Assembly: GCA_000403295.2 (NCBI GenBank) | Contig: KE159611.1 | Location: forward strand, 736,767-800,766 | Direction: 5' to 3' | DNA from: Lachnospiraceae bacterium M18-1 | GTDB lineage: Bacteria; Bacillota; Clostridia; Lachnospirales; Lachnospiraceae | DNA: 64,000 nt | In this document: in pieces, positions 17,804-26,521 of the stretch | Layout: each line of letters begins with the position of its first letter | Position numbering within the stretch: the stretch's first letter is position 1 | The notes under the pieces: model-generated | What the model was told of the DNA's origin: nothing | The model's database searches: none | Seen by the model: the letters and a program-made list of their open reading frames with translations, nothing else | Translations under genes and position numbers: made by a program

Positions 17804-17994
17804 CTTGATTACCTCCTGTTCCCGTAACCGGCTTTTACAGCTCTGCGGGCCGACAGCCCTTTTATTCTCCCCATGTCTGCACAAGTCCGGTTTAAAATTG
17901 AATGTACACGTTTGTTGTTAAAATGATTCTATCGAAAATCAGACTCTAAAAACAGGACAAATGAGGGTTTTTTGGAAATTTTTTGAAAAAACAG

Positions 17995-18021
17995 TAATCA
18001 ATTTTTAAGTTTGAACGATAT
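17995..18021 (+). promoter_or_regulatory. Sigma-D type promoter of the short flagellin gene
   Basis: TAAT (17995-17998), exactly 15 bp, then AACGATAT (18014-18021) against TAAA-N15-GCCGATAA. The same layout is seen before the protease flagellin gene. Confidence 0.5.
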
Positions 18022-18130
18022 GATATATATAAGAGTCATTTTCTTTAAAAATGGTTCATTTTGAAAATTACAAGCCGTGCAGACAGCAGGCTTTGCCAGA
18101 TTATCATTATCTTAAAAGGAGGAATCTATC

Positions 18131-18904
18131 ATGAGCGCAATTTCTGGAATTAGTACAACATCCCCATATTTATATGGGCATATCGCAAGCGGAAACCGGT
18201 TAATGTCCGCGGCTGACGGCGCTGCCGAACTGGCCATCACCGAGAAGGAGAATGCGCAGATCACGGGTATCAATACCGGCACAAAGAATCTGAATGACGG
18301 GGTCAGCCTGCTTAAGACCTCGGATTCTGCCCTGGGCAGTATCACAAGTTCCCTTCAGAGGATGCGTGAGCTTGCGCTCCGTGCTTCCAGCGGTATTTTG
18401 AATGATGCAAACCGCACGGATATCCAGAGGGAGGTCGATCAGTTAAAAGAGCAGATTAATCTGGTTGCAAATCAGACCAATTTTAACGGACGCAGTCTGC
18501 TGGACGGCAGCCAGAACAAAGGGATCGAACTGGTGGGTGACGCGAACGGCGGCTCTATCAACATTCACAATTCCATCAATTCCACGCTGGACGCACTTGG
18601 ACTGGCAGATTTTGACGTAACAAAGGATTTTGACATTCAGGATATCGACAAGGCCCTGGATAAAGTTACCGGAGACCGCAGTACCCTGGGTGCACAGTAC
18701 AATAAGCTGGAATACGCGATTGATTATAACGGATATGCTTCCGAGAATCTGACAGCTTCCAAAAGCCGTATGGGAGATACGGATGTTGCGAAAGCTTTGA
18801 TGCAGCTGCAGCATCAGCAGACACTGCAGAGCATTTCCATGATGCTTCAGAAGCGGAACATGGCCCAGAAGGGACAGCAGACACTGGGGCTGCTGCAGTT
18901 CTAA
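18131..18904 (+). CDS. Short flagellin-like protein lacking the usual D0 N-terminus
   Basis: 257 residues behind AAAAGGAGG. D1 signatures are present: NRLMSAADGAAELAITEKENAQITGI, LNDGVSLLKTSDSAL, and the C-terminal LTASKSRMGDTDVAKALMQL with a Q/M-rich tail ending QKGQQTLGLLQF. The start MSAISGISTTSPYLYGHIASG is about 18 residues shorter than a standard flagellin D0 helix and lacks the MRIN/MRIQHN start. The middle (about 130-190) is a small variable region. It could be a minor filament subunit, or a flagellin-related junction or cap protein. A sigma-D-like promoter precedes it. Confidence 0.85.
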   Translation: MSAISGISTTSPYLYGHIASGNRLMSAADGAAELAITEKENAQITGINTGTKNLNDGVSLLKTSDSALGSITSSLQRMRELALRASSGILNDANRTDIQREVDQLKEQINLVANQTNFNGRSLLDGSQNKGIELVGDANGGSINIHNSINSTLDALGLADFDVTKDFDIQDIDKALDKVTGDRSTLGAQYNKLEYAIDYNGYASENLTASKSRMGDTDVAKALMQLQHQQTLQSISMMLQKRNMAQKGQQTLGLLQF

Positions 18905-19042
18905 ACAGATTACTTCGATCAGAACTGCACGCCGCAGACTTGCCGCTGCTTCTCAGTTTTAGATCTTTACAAAAAATGATTTTCCTGGTTCTTTCTGAAC
19001 ATAAACAGTGCTTGAAAGGGCATACGCGGGAGGTACCATTTC

Positions 19043-19759
19043 ATGACGTTAAGTGAACTGGAAAAAGAAGTGCCGGAGTTGACAGACTATACAAAAACTA
19101 TGCCTGCTGAGCTCCGGCAGCTTGCCCGTGTAAAGGTGCATCCTCCGGGCGGACTGATCCATCAGAAGGACAGTGAGCTCCGATATCTGGGGATTGTTGC
19201 CAAAGGTGAGAACCGGGTGATCAATGAATTTGAAAACGGCAAGATCTATATGATCGAGACCAACAAAGCTATTGATTTTATCGGTGAGGTTGCGCTGCTG
19301 GCCAACAAGCCGGAAGCCTCTGTCACCATCGAAGCCCTGACCGCCAACACCGTGGTCTATATCCCGCGGAAGGATGCGGAAAAGTGGGTCAATTCTGATA
19401 CGTACATCCTCCGTAAGATGGCGGAACGTACCGCATTCAAGCTGTATCGTTCCTCCTATAATAACGGCTTAAAGCTTTACTATCCGCCCATGTTCCTTGT
19501 GGCGGATTATCTTGTGCGGCTTTATGAGCAGGTATTTCCGGAAGTATCCTCTGAAAAACCAAAAAATCCCCGTCCGGTGACGCTGCAGAAGACACGTGAG
19601 CGGCTTGGGGAAGAGCTGGGCATGAACATCAAAACCCTGGACCGGACCATCCGCTCCATGCATAAGGATGGGTATTTTTTACTGATAAAGGGGAAGATTA
19701 CGTTTGGGATAGAAGAATATCTGCAGATGAAGGAATATCTGAATACGGCGAAGGGGTAA
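19043..19759 (+). CDS. Crp/Fnr-family transcriptional regulator
   Basis: 238 residues behind GGGAGG. Residues 25-130 match a cyclic-nucleotide-binding beta-roll (LIHQKDSELRYLGIVAKGENRVI; IDFIGEVALLANKPEASVTIEALT), though the phosphate-binding cassette is not canonical. Residues 150-235 form the C-terminal helix and winged HTH, with recognition region LQKTRERLGEELGMNIKTLDRTIRSMHKDGYF. No four-cysteine Fnr cluster. The ligand and targets are unknown. It lies between the short flagellin gene and an ECF sigma factor. Confidence 0.88.
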   Translation: MTLSELEKEVPELTDYTKTMPAELRQLARVKVHPPGGLIHQKDSELRYLGIVAKGENRVINEFENGKIYMIETNKAIDFIGEVALLANKPEASVTIEALTANTVVYIPRKDAEKWVNSDTYILRKMAERTAFKLYRSSYNNGLKLYYPPMFLVADYLVRLYEQVFPEVSSEKPKNPRPVTLQKTRERLGEELGMNIKTLDRTIRSMHKDGYFLLIKGKITFGIEEYLQMKEYLNTAKG

Positions 19760-19849
19760 ACCCTTCTCTTTTTTGTCCCGCATCACCTCCAGATACACGG
19801 CCTTCTTTCCCCGTATGGTTCATTGTCATAGATTCGCGGTCTCTTTTAC

Positions 19850-19889
19850 ACTACTGCAGTAGTTATTCTTTTGCACTACTGCAGTAGTG
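19850..19889. promoter_or_regulatory. Twin palindromic operators
   Basis: Two near-identical perfect palindromes lie 25 bp apart centre to centre: ACTACTGCAGTAGT (19850-19863) and CACTACTGCAGTAGTG (19874-19889). They lie in the 337-bp gap between the Crp/Fnr-type gene and the sigma factor gene, which otherwise shows nothing. They look like paired dimer-binding sites for a repressor. Which protein binds is unknown; the TACT/AGTA core is somewhat like BlaI/CopY-type sites. Confidence 0.5.
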
Positions 19890-20096
19890 TTTATTTGTCA
19901 AGAAAATTGAAAATACTTGAAACTTTTCCCCTGTTTTTTTTATCTAATAAGTATCAATCGATTGAACAGTAATAAAGAGAAATGTAAATAAATACAGAAA
20001 ATGCCAGCCACAAAGAAGCACCATTCGAATGTTTTTCCAATTTGCGCAGGAAATTATTCGTAAGTGCCTAATGATATTAAGAAAGGACCTAGAGAA

Positions 20097-20621
20097 ATGA
20101 CAGATATGACAGGGCTTGTGAGAAAGGCGCAGGCAGGGGATAAGGAGGCTTTTGTAGATTTAATCGAAAGCTGCAAGCAGGGGTTATATAAAACAGCGAT
20201 CGCGATGCTGCGCAATGATGCGGATGCGGCGGATGCGATCCAGGACGCCGTACTGAACAGTTATGAAAATTTGCAGGCCTTAAAGAAACCGCAGTTCTTC
20301 AAAACATGGATTACGAGAATACTGATCAATCAGTGCAACCGTATATTAAAGGGCCGCGGGAATATCGTTTCTATCCATGAACATCCGGAACTGGAATATG
20401 AAGGTCCGGATACATCAGGAAAGGCGTTTATAGAATTGCTGAACAAATTAGAAGAACAGTACCGTATCGTATTATATCTGTTCTATGTAGAAGAATTTAG
20501 CATCAAGGAAATCAGCTCTATCCTGGATATGAATGAAAATACAGTAAAAACCAGGTTATCCAGAGGGCGCGGTAATTTTCGGAAATTATATATAAGGGAA
20601 AATCAGATCTCCTGCTGCTGA
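20097..20621 (+). CDS. ECF-type RNA polymerase sigma factor
   Basis: 174 residues from the ATG at 20097, 9 nt after AAAGGA; an in-frame upstream start at 20064 has no ribosome site. Region 2 is visible in AIAMLRNDADAADAIQDAVLNSYENL (about 32-57) and region 4 HTH in EFSIKEISSILDMNENTVKTRLSRGR (about 138-163). By family knowledge it directs RNA polymerase to stress or envelope promoters. The following gene encodes a single-pass membrane protein of the anti-sigma type, 41 bp downstream. Confidence 0.93.
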   Translation: MTDMTGLVRKAQAGDKEAFVDLIESCKQGLYKTAIAMLRNDADAADAIQDAVLNSYENLQALKKPQFFKTWITRILINQCNRILKGRGNIVSIHEHPELEYEGPDTSGKAFIELLNKLEEQYRIVLYLFYVEEFSIKEISSILDMNENTVKTRLSRGRGNFRKLYIRENQISCC

Positions 20622-20662
20622 ATAGGAGGATGAAAATTGATCAGAAAAGAAGAGGTGTAAAG

Positions 20663-21799
20663 ATGGGTAATTATGAAAGAAATTTTATAGAAAAAATGAG
20701 AGAAGAAATCGAGATTTCGGATTTGGTAAATGATAAGCTGGAAGAAAGTTATGGCAAGATTCGCCAGGGAGAGGTAAAGATGAAACAGAGAGGTTTTAAA
20801 TCAAACAGAAACAAATTTTACAGAAATTTTGCAGCAGCCGCAGCGGCTATGTGCATGGTGGCCGGATTATCCGGGATATTCTATGTGAATCCTGCATTGG
20901 CGCAGGACATCCCGATCCTGGGAAATGTGTTCGGGCGTCTGCAGGAATTGAGAACGAATAGTGAATATCCGGATAAGGACAAAACCGCATATGAAAATAT
21001 CAGCGAACACGCCGTGCCGGTTCAGGAGGCCGGAAATTCCGCAGAAAATGAAATAGGCCTGATGACAGTTTCCGACGCATACTGCGACGGATATGATATG
21101 TATTTTACACTTTCCCTTCGGATAGAAGATGAGGAGCTGAAAACGGCCGACTATATCATGCCTATGCATCAGAATCCGGAGGACGATTCTCTTTATGAGG
21201 GAGGGACATACACGATCGATCAGAAGCAGGTATGGCCTTCAGAGATCTCAGCGCTTCGAAAAGCAGAAGACGGAGTATATGTAGGGTTATGCCGGATTTC
21301 ATCCATAAATCAGGAAGATCTGTCTTTTGAAGGAAAGATGACGGTAAGTGCAGACATTAACGGACTGAGAGCGCACAAGGAATCCGGTCTGGGTGTTATG
21401 GATGCGTTCCAGGAGACAAAAGGAGACTGGAGCATGAAGTTTGATGTTGAAACAGATACCTCTTCTAACCGTGCAGCGGAGCCCAATGCGCAGGGCAATG
21501 GGATCATCGTGCAGAAGGCTGTCCAGACTCCCAGCAATATGCATGTGACCTGTTATGTTCCTGCGGAACTGGCAGAGAAAAATCCGACATTTGTCCTGTT
21601 AGACGGAAGCGGAAACCGTGTCATGATGGAAGTCGCAAAGATGAATACACAGGAAGACGGCAGCCAACTCCAGGAAATGATATTCAACACATCCCAGGCA
21701 GACCAATTTGTAATGCAGGTATTTGATAAGAATGCAGTGGGAGACGGAAACGGCGAAGTTCCGTTGATCACGGAGATTTCATTCTCGATGGGGGAATAA
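20663..21799 (+). CDS. DUF4179-type anti-sigma factor, membrane-anchored
   Basis: 378 residues when started at the ATG at 20663 (AGAGGTG 6 nt upstream). An ATG at 20630 is only 1 nt after its GGAGG and is less likely. A cytoplasmic N-terminal part (about 55 residues) is followed by one membrane helix (AAAAAAMCMVAGLSGIFYV) and a long extracellular domain starting ALAQDIPILGNVFGRLQEL, the usual DUF4179 pattern. The partner is the ECF sigma gene just upstream. It should hold the sigma factor inactive until an envelope signal is sensed. Confidence 0.87.
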   Translation: MGNYERNFIEKMREEIEISDLVNDKLEESYGKIRQGEVKMKQRGFKSNRNKFYRNFAAAAAAMCMVAGLSGIFYVNPALAQDIPILGNVFGRLQELRTNSEYPDKDKTAYENISEHAVPVQEAGNSAENEIGLMTVSDAYCDGYDMYFTLSLRIEDEELKTADYIMPMHQNPEDDSLYEGGTYTIDQKQVWPSEISALRKAEDGVYVGLCRISSINQEDLSFEGKMTVSADINGLRAHKESGLGVMDAFQETKGDWSMKFDVETDTSSNRAAEPNAQGNGIIVQKAVQTPSNMHVTCYVPAELAEKNPTFVLLDGSGNRVMMEVAKMNTQEDGSQLQEMIFNTSQADQFVMQVFDKNAVGDGNGEVPLITEISFSMGE

Positions 21800-21843
21800 A
21801 TGATTTTCTGCCTGTGCTGCTCCAATCCGCATAATTCTTAAAT

Positions 21844-21885
21844 CCCTGTGCAGAGATTTTCCACTCTGCACAGGGATTTTTCTGT
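21844..21885 (+). terminator. Strong Rho-independent terminator after the anti-sigma gene
   Basis: CCCTGTGCAGAG/CTCTGCACAGGG, 12-bp perfect stem with an 8-nt loop, followed by ATTTTTCTG. Confidence 0.93.
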
Positions 21886-21920
21886 AAACGATCCACTTCA
21901 TTGTATATTCGTTCCGTATG

Positions 21921-23999
21921 TTATCTGCGTTTTGCTGCTGCCAGCCCCGCAGCAGAAACAGCCGCGAGCACGATCAGCCAGCTGACAGCCGTACTGTCAC
22001 CTGTCTTTGGAGATTCCTGTTTGTTCCCCTGTACCTGGGACGGGTCTTTGGACGGCTTCTGGGTTGGGTCCTGGGATGGCTTTTGTTCTGTTCCGTCTGA
22101 CGGATCGTCCGGTGTTTCTGACGGATCGTCCGGTGTTTCTGATGGATCGTCTGGTGTTTCTGACGGATCCTCTGGTCTTCCTGCAGGTGTATCCGGTTTT
22201 CCGGAAGGGTTCCCAGACGTCTGCTTCTCGATCGTCAATGAAGTCTGCGCCAGCCCGTCTGTAAAATAGATTGCGACCGTATGTTTTCCGGCTGCCAGTG
22301 TTTTGACATATTCCGGCTTTAACGTAATAATGGTAGAACCGGACGCAGCGGTATAATTTTCTTTGGCTGTTTCAGTCCCATCCACCGACACACTGACAAA
22401 TTTGCTGAAATCACCGTCCGCCCTGATGGTCACGCTCTTATTGGCTCCGGCCGCGATCGTCTGATCCGCACCCTCAATGACCGCGATCACCGGCAGGGGA
22501 TTCAGCGCCGCAATTGCCGCTTCGATCGCCGCCGCGTATCCGTCCACGACATCCTGCTCCCGAACGTCCTTTCCCCGGACAACTGCATTGACCGCCGCTT
22601 CTACGGTATCAAAATTGGTATAATTCTTCTTATTTAATGCTTCTGCCTTTGCGATCGCCTCATCCACCGCACTGTAATCTGCGTCCAAAAAGGTGACCTG
22701 TCCATTAGAATTACTACTCTCTATTTTATCATAAGAAGGTACTCCGTTGGAGGTGATAACGCCGCCGATGTAGATATTATTTCCGGAAGCAATACTTCCT
22801 GCTCCGATTTCTGTCGTACCTCCGTTAATCGTGATATCGTCTCTGACGTCGATTCCGATTATACCGGAAGCGCCCGGAGAGACTACCTTCGAATCGTTAA
22901 ATGTCAGATTTCCGTTTACAAGGATTCCGCCTCTCGTACCCTCTGATTTTGATTCCACTTCCGAGCCTGCTATTTCGAGATTCCCGTCTGCGCAGTAAAT
23001 ACCTACATCCGCTTTCGATACTGCTTCTATAACAGAATCTTTGATCACAGAATTTTTATCCACAAAGAAAGCCGACCAGTAACCTTTTGCAGTCACATTT
23101 GAAGAATCTTCGATCATCAGATCACTACAACGAATACTGTTTGTACCTGTAGATTCCGCATTGACTGTAGAATCGGAAATAGTGATATTTGTATTTGCTC
23201 CCAATGCCAGTCCGCTGTTTGCGATTGCTGATACATCCGATCCATTCCGGATTTCCAGGCTATTACAGGATACCGCAGATATATCTGCAGTCTCAATCGT
23301 AAGACTGCTGCCAGAAATAAGCAGTCTGCCGTCGCCTATACCGACCCCCATATCCACGTTTTTCATAGTAACACTTGAATTGTCAGATATCGTAAATGAA
23401 TCTGCTCCGGATGCATTAATTCCTGTACTCGTAGGGTAAGTATCATGAACATATTCCATATCGATCGTTATCCTGGAATTGCTGATCAGGTTTCCGCCCC
23501 CGCGAGTCTCTACCGCATAGCCGCTGACCGCTGTATTTAAACCTCTGACTTGGATCTGGATGTCTGTATCCTGAACGGTCAGCCCGCCGCTCTCAATACT
23601 GATTCCCCGGCAGGCGATCACTGGATTCTGATTTTTAGCTGCATAGACAGCAAGGCTGCCGCCGTTCCCTTTTATACGAAGCGCAGTGCGGCTCCAGATT
23701 CCTATACAAGCCTCGATCGTGTTCTGTCCGGCCAGTTCCACAGTGACTCCCTGTTCCTCAATTTGAATCCCGTACAGAAGATCATTTCCGGTAATGGACG
23801 CATTATTCAGCGTAAGTATTTTTGTACCTGGATCATATTTCGCCGTACCGCCTCCGCACTGTACGGTATGGTCTGGTGCTTGAAGTATATCTATTCCACC
23901 TACTTGGATCCCGCCTTCTGCAGATACCGTTGCCGGCTGTAAAATCCACATAAAACATACTGCCAGAAACAAACAGAGTAATTTTTTCTTTGCACCCAT
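21921..23999 (-). CDS. Cell-wall-anchored surface protein with sortase signal
   Basis: 692 residues from the ATG at 23999, behind AGGAAAGG. A signal peptide is visible (MGAKKKLLCLFLAVCFMWILQPATVSA). Residues 30-440 contain short repeating beta-strands of the N-S-x-I-x-I-x type (GNLTFNDSKV, DDITINGGTTEI), which suggest a right-handed beta-helix. A spacer with VDEAIAKAEALNKKNYTNFDTVEAAVNAVV and an Ig-like X2-type domain follow. A PDDPSET repeat wall-spanner leads to the C-terminal anchor SPKTGDST, a hydrophobic helix and KRR. The anchor differs from LPXTG but follows the same plan. Probably an adhesin or carbohydrate-active surface protein; no catalytic site seen. Confidence 0.85.
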   Translation of the reverse strand: MGAKKKLLCLFLAVCFMWILQPATVSAEGGIQVGGIDILQAPDHTVQCGGGTAKYDPGTKILTLNNASITGNDLLYGIQIEEQGVTVELAGQNTIEACIGIWSRTALRIKGNGGSLAVYAAKNQNPVIACRGISIESGGLTVQDTDIQIQVRGLNTAVSGYAVETRGGGNLISNSRITIDMEYVHDTYPTSTGINASGADSFTISDNSSVTMKNVDMGVGIGDGRLLISGSSLTIETADISAVSCNSLEIRNGSDVSAIANSGLALGANTNITISDSTVNAESTGTNSIRCSDLMIEDSSNVTAKGYWSAFFVDKNSVIKDSVIEAVSKADVGIYCADGNLEIAGSEVESKSEGTRGGILVNGNLTFNDSKVVSPGASGIIGIDVRDDITINGGTTEIGAGSIASGNNIYIGGVITSNGVPSYDKIESSNSNGQVTFLDADYSAVDEAIAKAEALNKKNYTNFDTVEAAVNAVVRGKDVREQDVVDGYAAAIEAAIAALNPLPVIAVIEGADQTIAAGANKSVTIRADGDFSKFVSVSVDGTETAKENYTAASGSTIITLKPEYVKTLAAGKHTVAIYFTDGLAQTSLTIEKQTSGNPSGKPDTPAGRPEDPSETPDDPSETPDDPSETPDDPSDGTEQKPSQDPTQKPSKDPSQVQGNKQESPKTGDSTAVSWLIVLAAVSAAGLAAAKRR
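22096..22179. repeat. 21-bp tandem repeat, four units, in the surface-protein gene
   Basis: Units begin at 22096, 22117, 22138 and 22159; the first two are identical and the last two differ at a few bases. In the protein they give repeated SETPDDP heptapeptides in the wall-spanning region, a typical site of length variation. Confidence 0.9.
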
Positions 24000-24337
24000 T
24001 CTAGTATTCCTTTCCTGTATAGCATAAATTAATATAGTATCCGCAACCCTTTTCACATACCTTCTTTACGCCGTATAGTAAAATTCGCCCGCTAAAAAGT
24101 CCGCTTCCCATGCTGAGGTCATTTTTTGAAGGTCCGTACCAATAAGTTGCATCGTTGACATATATTATGGCACGAAGGATCGTAAAATCAGCCAGCAAAG
24201 GAAGTAAAACCTTTTGACGGGCGAATCATAATATCGGGTCAGTAAAATATAAAATTTGCTGCTTAGGTTTAGTTTACTATAACTTTTGAAAATATACAAT
24301 AAAAATTTTTCCGGCTGCGATATACGGGGCGATATCA
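24000..24337. other. Intergenic between surface protein and two-component genes
   Basis: No gene is supported. It is the divergent upstream region of both flanking genes; the response regulator promoter lies at its right end. Confidence 0.5.
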
Positions 24338-24366
24338 TTGATAAGTAAAGTGAAATACGTTATAAT
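24338..24366 (+). promoter_or_regulatory. Sigma-A type promoter of the two-component operon
   Basis: TTGATA (24338-24343), 17 bp, TATAAT (24361-24366), 34 bp before the response regulator ATG. Confidence 0.75.
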
Positions 24367-24399
24367 AGTAACAATCTTTTCAGGAAAGGTTCGAATGGT

Positions 24400-25092
24400 A
24401 TGTATTGTAAAGATGTGAAAAAAGGGAAGCTTTTGATCGCCGATGACGAGCCGGGAATCCTGCAGCTCATCCGGGATTATTTTGAAATGCAGGACTATCA
24501 GGTCATTGAAGCCGCCAACGGGTACGAGGTGCTGGAAAAGCTTTCCTTCGGGCCGGATCTGATCCTGTTGGATGTTGGGATGCCCATGCTGGACGGATTT
24601 GAGGTATGTGAACGGATCCGGGCCCACGTATCCTGCCCCATTCTTTTCCTGACCGCCAGGATCGAGGAAACGGACCGGATCCGGGGATTTCTCTCCGGCG
24701 GCGACGACTATATCCTGAAGCCCTTCAGCATCGACGAGCTGGGTGCAAGGGTAGATGCCCATCTGCGGCGGGAGCGCCGCAGAAAATCCGAAGGAACCGT
24801 GAAAATATTTGACCGGCTTGCCATCCATTATGAAGAAACAGGAGTCTATTATGGGGAGCAGCCGATCACATTTACAAAGACGGAATATGGTATCCTGGCC
24901 TTTCTGTCGCTGCACCCCATGCAGGTCTTCAGCAAGGAGCAGCTCTACGAAAAGGTCCGCGGCTTTGACGGAAATGCCGACAGCAGCATTGTCACAGAGC
25001 ATATCCGCAGGATCCGCAAAAAGCTTGCGCAATACACAGACCGGGGATATATCGAAACCGTATGGGGGGTGGGGTACCGATGGATTGGTTAG
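24400..25092 (+). CDS. OmpR/PhoB-family response regulator
   Basis: 230 residues behind AGGAAAGG. Receiver domain residues 10-122 with D15/D16, phospho-acceptor D58 (LILLDVGMP) and K108-like KPF; C-terminal winged helix 135-230 ending RGYIETVWGVGYRWIG, typical of OmpR DNA-binding domains. The stop overlaps the start of the kinase gene by 13 bp. With the following ABC genes the order (regulator, kinase, ATPase, permease) is that of antimicrobial-peptide or lantibiotic-response loci in Firmicutes. Confidence 0.95.
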   Translation: MYCKDVKKGKLLIADDEPGILQLIRDYFEMQDYQVIEAANGYEVLEKLSFGPDLILLDVGMPMLDGFEVCERIRAHVSCPILFLTARIEETDRIRGFLSGGDDYILKPFSIDELGARVDAHLRRERRRKSEGTVKIFDRLAIHYEETGVYYGEQPITFTKTEYGILAFLSLHPMQVFSKEQLYEKVRGFDGNADSSIVTEHIRRIRKKLAQYTDRGYIETVWGVGYRWIG

Positions 25093-26306
25093 AAGAACAG
25101 ACAGAAAAACTGCGCATCTATATCCGGAATCTTTCCTTCCGTAAAGCAATGATCGCGTATATCCTGGTGCTCGCCGCGGCTGTGTGCGGGCTGTCTTATC
25201 TTACGATGATCTTCTGCTGGCATTGTGAGATGGGCATCTGGGAAAGGCTTGGAAAAACCGAGAGCCTGCCTTTGATCGTGTATCAAAAAGGACTGCTGTG
25301 GAGTTATCAGCACCATTTTTTATATACGGCAGACGAGCTCTCCCTTTTGTGTTTCGATTTTCTCCGGGTATGGTGCCCGCTGATCTATGCATTTCCCGGC
25401 ATGATTCTGGCCATTTTTTTATTTTATCGAAAGCGGCTTGCGCGCCCCGTGACGATCCTGGAGGACAGCGTAGAAAATATACGCAGGAACAACCTGGATT
25501 TTCATGTGTCCTATGACTGCCGGGACGAACTGGGAATGCTCTGTGATTCTGTGGAAGCGATGCGCCTGGAGCTGCTCCATGACAAGGAGGAAATGTGGCG
25601 GCTCATGGAGCGGCAGAAGGAATTAAACGCAGCATTTGCCCATGACCTCCGGACCCCTCTTACCGTCCTGCGGGGATATACGGATCTTCTGGCGAGATAT
25701 GTCCCGGAAGGGAAGGTCAGCCAGGAAAAGCTACGGTCCACACTGGAACTGATGACGGAGCATCTGAAACGGCTGGAAGACTACAGCCGCACCATGAAGG
25801 GAATCCGCAGTATTGAGGAGATTCCGTTTTCCCCGGAAAGAATCACATTTCAGAGTATGGACAAGAAGATAAAAGAAGTGGTCGTTGCGTTAAACCAGGT
25901 ACGGGATGTGAAGATCCTTTATACAAAAAGTATGCCGCCCCGGGATTCTCTTTATTTGGACGACAGTCTGGCTATGGAAGTGCTGGGAAATATGCTTTCC
26001 AACGCCATCCGCTATGCCGGGAAACAGATCGAGGTCCTGTCCGATTATGACGAGGGCAACCGGGAATGGATCCTGACTGTCCGGGACGACGGCCCCGGAT
26101 TTTCCGAGGAACAGCTGGACAAGGCGCTGAAGCCGTATTACAAAGAAACAGAAGACGGCGTACCGGATGAGCATTTCGGCATTGGCCTGCACATTTGCCG
26201 GGAACTGTGTAAAAAGCATGGCGGCACGCTGAATGTGGCAAACAGCATTTGGGGCGGAGCGGTCGTGACCGCTTCGTTTCTGGCCGGGACACCCCAAGAA
26301 CCGTGA
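25080..26306 (+). CDS. Membrane sensor histidine kinase
   Basis: 408 residues from the ATG at 25080. Two membrane helices (about 25-45 and 98-118) bracket a short external loop of about 50 residues. A HAMP-like segment follows (VTILEDSVENIRRNNLDF). The phospho-acceptor is H188 in FAHDLRTPLTVLRG. The ATPase domain has NMLSNAIRYAG (N box), VRDDGPGFSEEQL (G1) and GIGLHICRELCKKHGG (G2). Partner is the overlapping response regulator. The small sensor loop and the adjacent ABC exporter suggest envelope or peptide sensing. Confidence 0.94.
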   Translation: MDWLEEQTEKLRIYIRNLSFRKAMIAYILVLAAAVCGLSYLTMIFCWHCEMGIWERLGKTESLPLIVYQKGLLWSYQHHFLYTADELSLLCFDFLRVWCPLIYAFPGMILAIFLFYRKRLARPVTILEDSVENIRRNNLDFHVSYDCRDELGMLCDSVEAMRLELLHDKEEMWRLMERQKELNAAFAHDLRTPLTVLRGYTDLLARYVPEGKVSQEKLRSTLELMTEHLKRLEDYSRTMKGIRSIEEIPFSPERITFQSMDKKIKEVVVALNQVRDVKILYTKSMPPRDSLYLDDSLAMEVLGNMLSNAIRYAGKQIEVLSDYDEGNREWILTVRDDGPGFSEEQLDKALKPYYKETEDGVPDEHFGIGLHICRELCKKHGGTLNVANSIWGGAVVTASFLAGTPQEP

Positions 26307-26521
26307 ATCCGTGTATTCTAAAGATGAGAAACCCATCTGTTTTCCAGGCAGGCAGTTCAAAAAGACGGTACAATAATTGTTTGTAAGTTCCTAAAAGAAT
26401 CTTCATTTTTTGTAGGGAAATTATAGACATTTTCATCGTATCCTGTTCTTATCAGGCAGGAAGCAATCATGTAATGATGCACTGTCTGAAAACAAGAAAA
26501 AGCAGGATTAGGAGGATCTTT

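Noticed and set aside
22007..22264. Frame with repeated VFLTDRP opposite the surface-protein gene
   Set aside because: Antisense reading of the 21-bp repeats.
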